In this document: positions 12,952 through 17,696 of the stretch, one piece after another
Layout of the letters: each line of letters starts with the position of its first letter
Numbering within the stretch: position 1 is the stretch's first letter
Notes under the pieces: generated by a model
Told to the model about the DNA's origin: nothing
Databases searched by the model: none
Seen by the model: the letters and a program-made list of their open reading frames with translations, nothing else
Made by a program: the position numbers and the translations under genes
Source of the DNA: Desulfuromonadales bacterium
GTDB taxonomy: Bacteria > Desulfobacterota > Desulfuromonadia > Geobacterales > Pseudopelobacteraceae
Direction of reading: 5' to 3'
Length of the DNA stretch: 17,696 nt
Assembly (NCBI GenBank): GCA_015688915.1
Contig: JAATGX010000240.1
Span: forward strand, 1 to 17,696

Positions 12952-13918
12952 TTATGGGGCCAGATTCAGGCTTATGGCAGTTCCCGGCACCCCGAAAAGT
13001 ATCAGGTAGTTCGGGCCGGGGCCGGACAAAGGCGCACTGCCGTTCCCCATGCCCGCAGCCTTTTGCTTGAAATCGGCACCGTACAGCCGCCAGCAGTCGG
13101 CGCCGTTGATGGAGACAGCGCCCGTGGCGGGCAGCGTGCGCCACTCATTGAATCCCTCGGTACCGATGGTTACCGTCGACTCCCCGGGGGCAAGCGCCGG
13201 AACGCCTGCCAGCGGGCGATAGAGGACACTGCGCTGGCGGAGCCACTCCTCACCCCCTGTGGTGACAACGGCAGTATCGCTCAGGTCGCGGCCGTAGTTC
13301 TGCGGTATCAGCAGGAACATCCGCGCCAGTGTATCGTCAACAGAGGCATCCAGGATATCGGCGTGTGCTTCAGCCGCTCCCCTTGCAGCGTTTCCTGTAC
13401 CTGCTCGGCATAGCCGGAAAACGGCGCGGACCGGAAGCCGTTGCGGCCGTCCGTTCCGGCAAAACCGGATGAGTGGTTGATGAGCATGCGTACCGTGATA
13501 TCCCGGTATTCGGGCGACAGCATGCTGAAGCCCGGCAGGTACGTCACCAGCGGCTCATCCAGTTTGACCTTCCCTTGCTCCACCAGCTTCATGACGGCAA
13601 CTGCCGTGATGACCTTGGTGACCGAACCGATGGCATAGAGCGTGCCGGTGGTGGGTACGGGGCCGGTGGCCGTGGCGGCATTCCGGAACGCCTGACTCCA
13701 GACCACCCGGTCGCCGTCCACCAGGGCCACGGACATGGAGCCGACGCCGCTGTCCGCAAGGGCCTTTTGGATCGCCACGCTGCTTTCGGCAATGGTGGAC
13801 GTGTAGGTGTACGAGGAGGGGGAGGGGAGTCGCTGCACCCGGAGATCAGGGCGGCCAGCGACAAAAGGGATATGAACACGGAGCTTCCGTACCGGAGTGT
13901 GGGCCAGGGCATTCTCAT
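12952..13918 (-). pseudogene. Broken beta-lactamase-family (class C/CubicO) serine hydrolase lipoprotein
   Basis: The reading starts at ATG 13916-13918 behind a GAGG site with a lipoprotein signal, SLLSLAALISGCSDS (Cys at residue 28). It shifts frame in the C/T-rich run at 13813-13829, then continues in the next frame as SSYTYTSTIAESSVAIQ. That frame carries the SxxK catalytic motif IGSVTKVITA, LVEQGKVKLDEPLVTYLP and MLINHSSG. After GERLKHTP (near 13370) it shifts again into DILDASVDDTLARMFLLIPQ and runs to the stop at 12952. The Y-x-N motif and over a hundred residues normally found between these parts are missing, so an internal deletion accompanies the second shift. The remnant is about 320 codons. 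It has an apparent promoter and may still make a truncated lipoprotein, but hydrolase activity is unlikely. The first shift could be a sequencing error; the deletion less so. Confidence 0.82.
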
Positions 13919-13962
13919 GATGCCACCTCACATGAATAAGAATTTACTTTTCCCGTGCGGGA

Positions 13963-13992
13963 CGTATATCACCTAAAATGAGCAGCCGTCAA
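13963..13992 (-). promoter_or_regulatory. Candidate promoter of the hydrolase pseudogene
   Basis: On the minus strand TTGACG (13987-13992) and TATACG (13963-13968) are 18 bases apart, upstream of the GAGG ribosome site and ATG at 13918. Confidence 0.45.
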
Positions 13993-14065
13993 TGTAATTC
14001 CGGAGAATTTAGATGAGCCCTATGATGCGTTTGGGGGATTTGCAATTGTCTGTGTAATTCTGGAG
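13993..14065. repeat. Short direct repeat TGTAATTCYGGAG
   Basis: TGTAATTCCGGAG (13993-14005) recurs as TGTAATTCTGGAG (14053-14065), 60 bases apart and in the same orientation, in the 221-base gap between the pseudogene and the Cache gene. No gene is supported in that gap. Confidence 0.4.
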
Positions 14066-14084
14066 TGAGGTGCAAGCAGAAACG

Positions 14085-14124
14085 CGAAAGCCCCCACCAG
14101 ACTTTAATCTGATGGGGGCTTTCG
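14085..14124 (-). terminator. Hairpin after the Cache gene (family member 2)
   Basis: CGAAAGCCCCC (14085-14095) pairs with GGGGGCTTTCG (14114-14124); A-T, C.A mismatch, C-G, A-T and G-C steps extend the stem to a loop ACTTTAAT. It begins 15 bases after the stop of the 700-residue gene. Its minus-strand tail CGTTTCTGC matches the tail of the hairpin at 10744. The U-tract is weak on the minus strand. Confidence 0.7.
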
Positions 14125-14139
14125 TATTTGACTCTTCCT

Positions 14140-16242
14140 TTAGATACGCACCTTGATGACGGCCAGCAGATCGTTGACGTAGGCGCCGTCGCGCTTGTAC
14201 TCGCGGTAGCCGGCGGAACGAGAGCAGCCCACGGCATAGAGCTTGTCGCTCTCGGACACCAGGTGAGAGGTGGACTGGCCGCTGTCGAGCTGGCAGAAGA
14301 TGCTGGCCAGGTCGACCTTGTCCCCGGGTTTGATGTCCGGATTGGTGGAGGCGATGACCTTGCCGCTGGGTTCCATGAACATCCCTTCCGAGCCGTCCAG
14401 GATGTGGCCCATACTGTCGCGCGGCAGGGCGTCGCTCAGTATGGACAGAAACTGGGGCTTGGAGTCGAAGACAATGCCGATGCCACCCAGCACTGCCCCT
14501 TTACGGGCAATGGAGGTAATGGGGGCGTTGTAGATGTAGGTGTGCCGCGCCACTCCATGCTCCTCATAGAGATCCGAGGTCTCGAAGGACGAGACGCGGT
14601 AGAGCTGAGAGTCGCTGATGGCCAGGGTTTCGGCCACGTAGCGTTCGTTCAGCCCCCGTCCTTCCTGGCGGTGCTCGTCCGGGTTGGAGCAGGCCAGGAT
14701 CTTCCCATCGTGGTTATAAACGAAGAGGTTAGTATACACCGTGTAAAGGCTGTTGATGTAGGCCAGTATCTCGCGCATCCGATAGCGGTCGGCCTCGGGC
14801 AGAGTGGACTTTTCCAGCATGCGCCGGAAATCCGAGGTCAGCGCCCACCAGCGGCAGTCGTTGGCGCGCTCGTAGAGGTTGCGGTCCATGATGTCGATGG
14901 CCAGGGCAGCCAGAAACTGCACGTCATGCAGGCGCGAGGCGGTGACGAGCCTGAGGAGCCCGCCGGTTGAGGTCTGGAAAACCTGCTGCACCTGGTCGCC
15001 AATCTTTTTGATCTCGTTTAAGACATGGGGCAGGGCCTGGGCCTCGATCCGCTCCGAGGCGTCGGCCTGCACGGACTTCCTGGCGGCCATGATCTCGCCG
15101 TTTTGCACCATCAACTCCAGATCGGACAGCACGTTCTCCGAGCTCTCTTCGAGCTTGATCAGGCGGCCGGAGAAGATGGCATTGCGCCGTATGGCGGCTT
15201 CGTCCAGGCTGTAGTCATTGGAGTCGTCTTCGAAGGCCGTGGTCACGCGCTTGAGGGTCTGCCCGTACCAAGGCAGGCCGAAAAATCCCTGATAGCCCTT
15301 GGTGGCCAAGGTCTTGGACAGGTAGTTCTCGCCGTTGAGCTGGGTCATGGTGAAGTCGTCATGCAGGGAGAAGGGATAGGACCGGCCGACCGGAGCCTTG
15401 GCCGGATCGCTCGAGGCGATGGCCTTGCCGTCTCCGTCGAGGATCAGGATGACCGTGTCCGAGGAGAAATTTTTCAGGTTCTCGAAAACACCCGCCATCT
15501 CGCCGTCGAAATCGAAGATCAGGCACAGCACACCCAGGTCTGCGCCGGTGGCGGGATTCTTGATGGCCTGGGAATACAGCAGAACGTCCCCGCGTCCCGG
15601 CGCCAAGTCGCTTTGACGGTAGGTCTCGACATAGGACGGGACGGCCAGGGTCTGGGCGATGAGCGGATCGGCGCTGTGGGATATGGCGTTGTCACGGTCG
15701 AGATGAGCCCGCACCCGCCCGGCCATGTCGAGGACAATAATTTCGGTGTAGACAGTGTATTTGTTGCGGTATTCAAGAAGCCGCTCCTCGATGCGGGCCG
15801 CAGCGGCACTGTCCGAGAACATGCCCGGGGCTGCATCGTCGTGGCGGGCCAAGGCCTTACGGTCATCGGCTTGGCTTAGAAGAAACTGCACGATGTCGTC
15901 GTCGGTGGCCAGAAATCCCACATCGGCCGTGCGCTCGAAGAGGTTGCGCTTGAGGATGTCAATGGCTACCTGGGCCACGGCTGCGATCTCGAGGATTACC
16001 TTTTGGGTATTTTCCTGGATCAGGGTATCGACAAGGTTTTCTTGCAAGGCCGTGAAGTTAGCCTGAGTGGTGACAATGAAGTCGATCAGCGTTTGGGCGA
16101 TGCGGTTGCAATTGATCTTGCCGGTGAGCGTGGCTCGGGTCCACTGCCTGTCCAGGCGCCTGAGCGTCTCCTGGCACTGCTCGACGCCAGGCATGGCCCT
16201 CAGTAGGACCTGTTCGTGCTTTTCGATAAGCTCCTTGTTCAC
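14140..16242 (-). CDS. Large cytoplasmic protein with two tandem Cache-like sensor modules
   Basis: A 700-residue protein starting at GTG (16240-16242), fixed by a strong AGGAGG six bases upstream. There is no signal peptide or membrane segment. It contains an internal duplication. Module 1 (about 93-320) has AIDILKRNLFERTADVGFLA, then YRNKYTVYTEIIVLDMAGRV. Module 2 (about 447-680) has AIDIMDRNLYERANDCRWWA, then YINSLYTVYTNLFVYNHDGKI. Each continues with a VILILDGDGKAIASSDP- or MFMEPSGKVIASTNPD-like strand pair, as in Cache/PAS-fold ligand sensors. Helical stretches (1-90 and 335-445) flank the modules. Cache domains normally sit outside the membrane in chemoreceptors or kinases; here I see no HAMP, MCP, kinase, cyclase or CheW-like output domain. 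It may present a ligand signal to a separate partner. No partner gene is adjacent; the gene lies alone downstream of the rRNA operon. Confidence 0.8.
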   Translation of the reverse strand: MNKELIEKHEQVLLRAMPGVEQCQETLRRLDRQWTRATLTGKINCNRIAQTLIDFIVTTQANFTALQENLVDTLIQENTQKVILEIAAVAQVAIDILKRNLFERTADVGFLATDDDIVQFLLSQADDRKALARHDDAAPGMFSDSAAAARIEERLLEYRNKYTVYTEIIVLDMAGRVRAHLDRDNAISHSADPLIAQTLAVPSYVETYRQSDLAPGRGDVLLYSQAIKNPATGADLGVLCLIFDFDGEMAGVFENLKNFSSDTVILILDGDGKAIASSDPAKAPVGRSYPFSLHDDFTMTQLNGENYLSKTLATKGYQGFFGLPWYGQTLKRVTTAFEDDSNDYSLDEAAIRRNAIFSGRLIKLEESSENVLSDLELMVQNGEIMAARKSVQADASERIEAQALPHVLNEIKKIGDQVQQVFQTSTGGLLRLVTASRLHDVQFLAALAIDIMDRNLYERANDCRWWALTSDFRRMLEKSTLPEADRYRMREILAYINSLYTVYTNLFVYNHDGKILACSNPDEHRQEGRGLNERYVAETLAISDSQLYRVSSFETSDLYEEHGVARHTYIYNAPITSIARKGAVLGGIGIVFDSKPQFLSILSDALPRDSMGHILDGSEGMFMEPSGKVIASTNPDIKPGDKVDLASIFCQLDSGQSTSHLVSESDKLYAVGCSRSAGYREYKRDGAYVNDLLAVIKVRI

Positions 16243-16404
16243 GACACCTCCTGAGGTATGAAAAGAGGCGTCTCATTCACTGAATGGCGGCGCCTTTGCC
16301 GGATTCCGGTACGACTGTTCGGGATGTGTGACACCCGTGGGTTTGCACGACACACCACACTTACCGTTACCGGGAAGTGCCGGAGCAGTTTCAGTGCGAA
16401 CGTG
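16243..16404 (-). promoter_or_regulatory. Leader region of the Cache gene with a CATTCA-C-TGAATG palindrome
   Basis: The 162 bases between the rRNA terminator hairpin and the Cache gene contain a perfect 6-bp inverted repeat with a single central base at 16274-16286. It is nested in a longer hairpin (AGGCG/CGCCT outer stem), followed on the minus strand by CTCTTTTC and then the ribosome site. It could be an operator or a weak attenuator. I could not identify a convincing -35/-10 pair. Confidence 0.45.
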
Positions 16405-16446
16405 CAAAGAGCCCCCACCAGGTATTACACTGATGGGGGCTCTTTG
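16405..16446 (-). terminator. Terminator hairpin after 5S rRNA (family member 3)
   Basis: CAAAGAGCCCCC (16405-16416) pairs with GGGGGCTCTTTG (16435-16446), extended by A-T, C.A mismatch, C-G, A-T and G-C steps around GTATTACA. It lies nine bases after the 5S 3' end. The T-rich tail is on the plus strand; toward the minus strand the arm itself ends CTCTTTG. It probably terminates rrn transcripts, perhaps bidirectionally. Confidence 0.75.
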
Positions 16447-16455
16447 TTATTTTAT

Positions 16456-16573
<118 letters not shown>

Positions 16574-16715
16574 AATCGTTGGTAGTGACGCTTGACGCAT
16601 CACTACGGATCGTTATCCAATTGCATTGTGGGTTTGAGTTTAGGTTTTGTGTATGCGTTGTTGGTTTATATCGACCTGGGGAGGGTTGCCCCTCCCCGGG
16701 CCGTATTTCATTTTT
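16574..16715 (-). other. 23S-5S spacer with strong hairpin
   Basis: The spacer holds no tRNA. Just after the 23S 3' end an 11-bp hairpin (16675-16700; arms GGGGAGGG and CCCTCCCC around TTGC, plus three outer pairs, one of them G.U) could act in rRNA processing. The rest is T/G-rich on the given strand, without clear structure. Confidence 0.6.

Positions 16716-17696
<981 letters not shown>

Overview
The window reads as a chromosomal segment of a Geobacter-like member of the Desulfuromonadia (old Deltaproteobacteria). That placement is inferred from a NuoB/C/D single-chain fusion, a murA-hisG-hisD-hisC-hisB gene order, a short-form HisG, abundant two-component and sensory genes and moderately high GC. 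No database search was possible. Every gene I can support lies on the minus strand, so transcription runs from high to low coordinates.

Region by region along the given strand: (1) 1-4150 is a histidine operon, in transcription order hisG, hisD, a HEPN/MNT two-gene module, hisC and the start of hisB, which runs off the window. murA (4347-5600) lies just upstream of hisG. An inverted-repeat pair sits in the murA-hisG gap. (2) 5820-8764 holds nuoA and a fused nuoBCD, the membrane-entry and quinone-site subunits of complex I. They are separated by an unusually long, hairpin-rich gap and are not followed by other nuo genes. nuoA has a good promoter so close to its ATG that its mRNA may be leaderless. 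(3) 8901-10607 is a soluble hybrid sensor kinase (GAF-HisKA-HATPase-REC) with its own promoter and terminator. (4) 10741-16242 is an accessory-looking block: a Zn-dependent alcohol dehydrogenase, an orphan family-3 solute-binding protein, a broken beta-lactamase-family lipoprotein and a 700-residue cytoplasmic protein with two tandem Cache-like sensor halves. (5) 16405-17696 is the 3' end of an rRNA operon: the 3' part of 23S, then 5S, then a terminator hairpin.

The most unusual structure is at 10741-10900. A divergent but structurally coherent 5S-rRNA-like sequence overlaps the 3' end of the alcohol dehydrogenase gene and is followed by a hairpin closely resembling the one after the true 5S. 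The same 5S-plus-hairpin unit thus bounds the accessory block on both sides in direct orientation. A third hairpin of the same family lies inside the block at 14085-14124. All three hairpins keep the same C.A mismatch. This suggests that duplication of, or insertion beside, an rrn operon end built the block. It also makes the 5S-like RNA a candidate functional 3'-UTR element or a relic of a foreign rrn copy.

I did not find a clearly new enzymatic system. The best candidates for something undescribed are the 5S-like RNA fused to the adh gene and the output-less tandem Cache protein.
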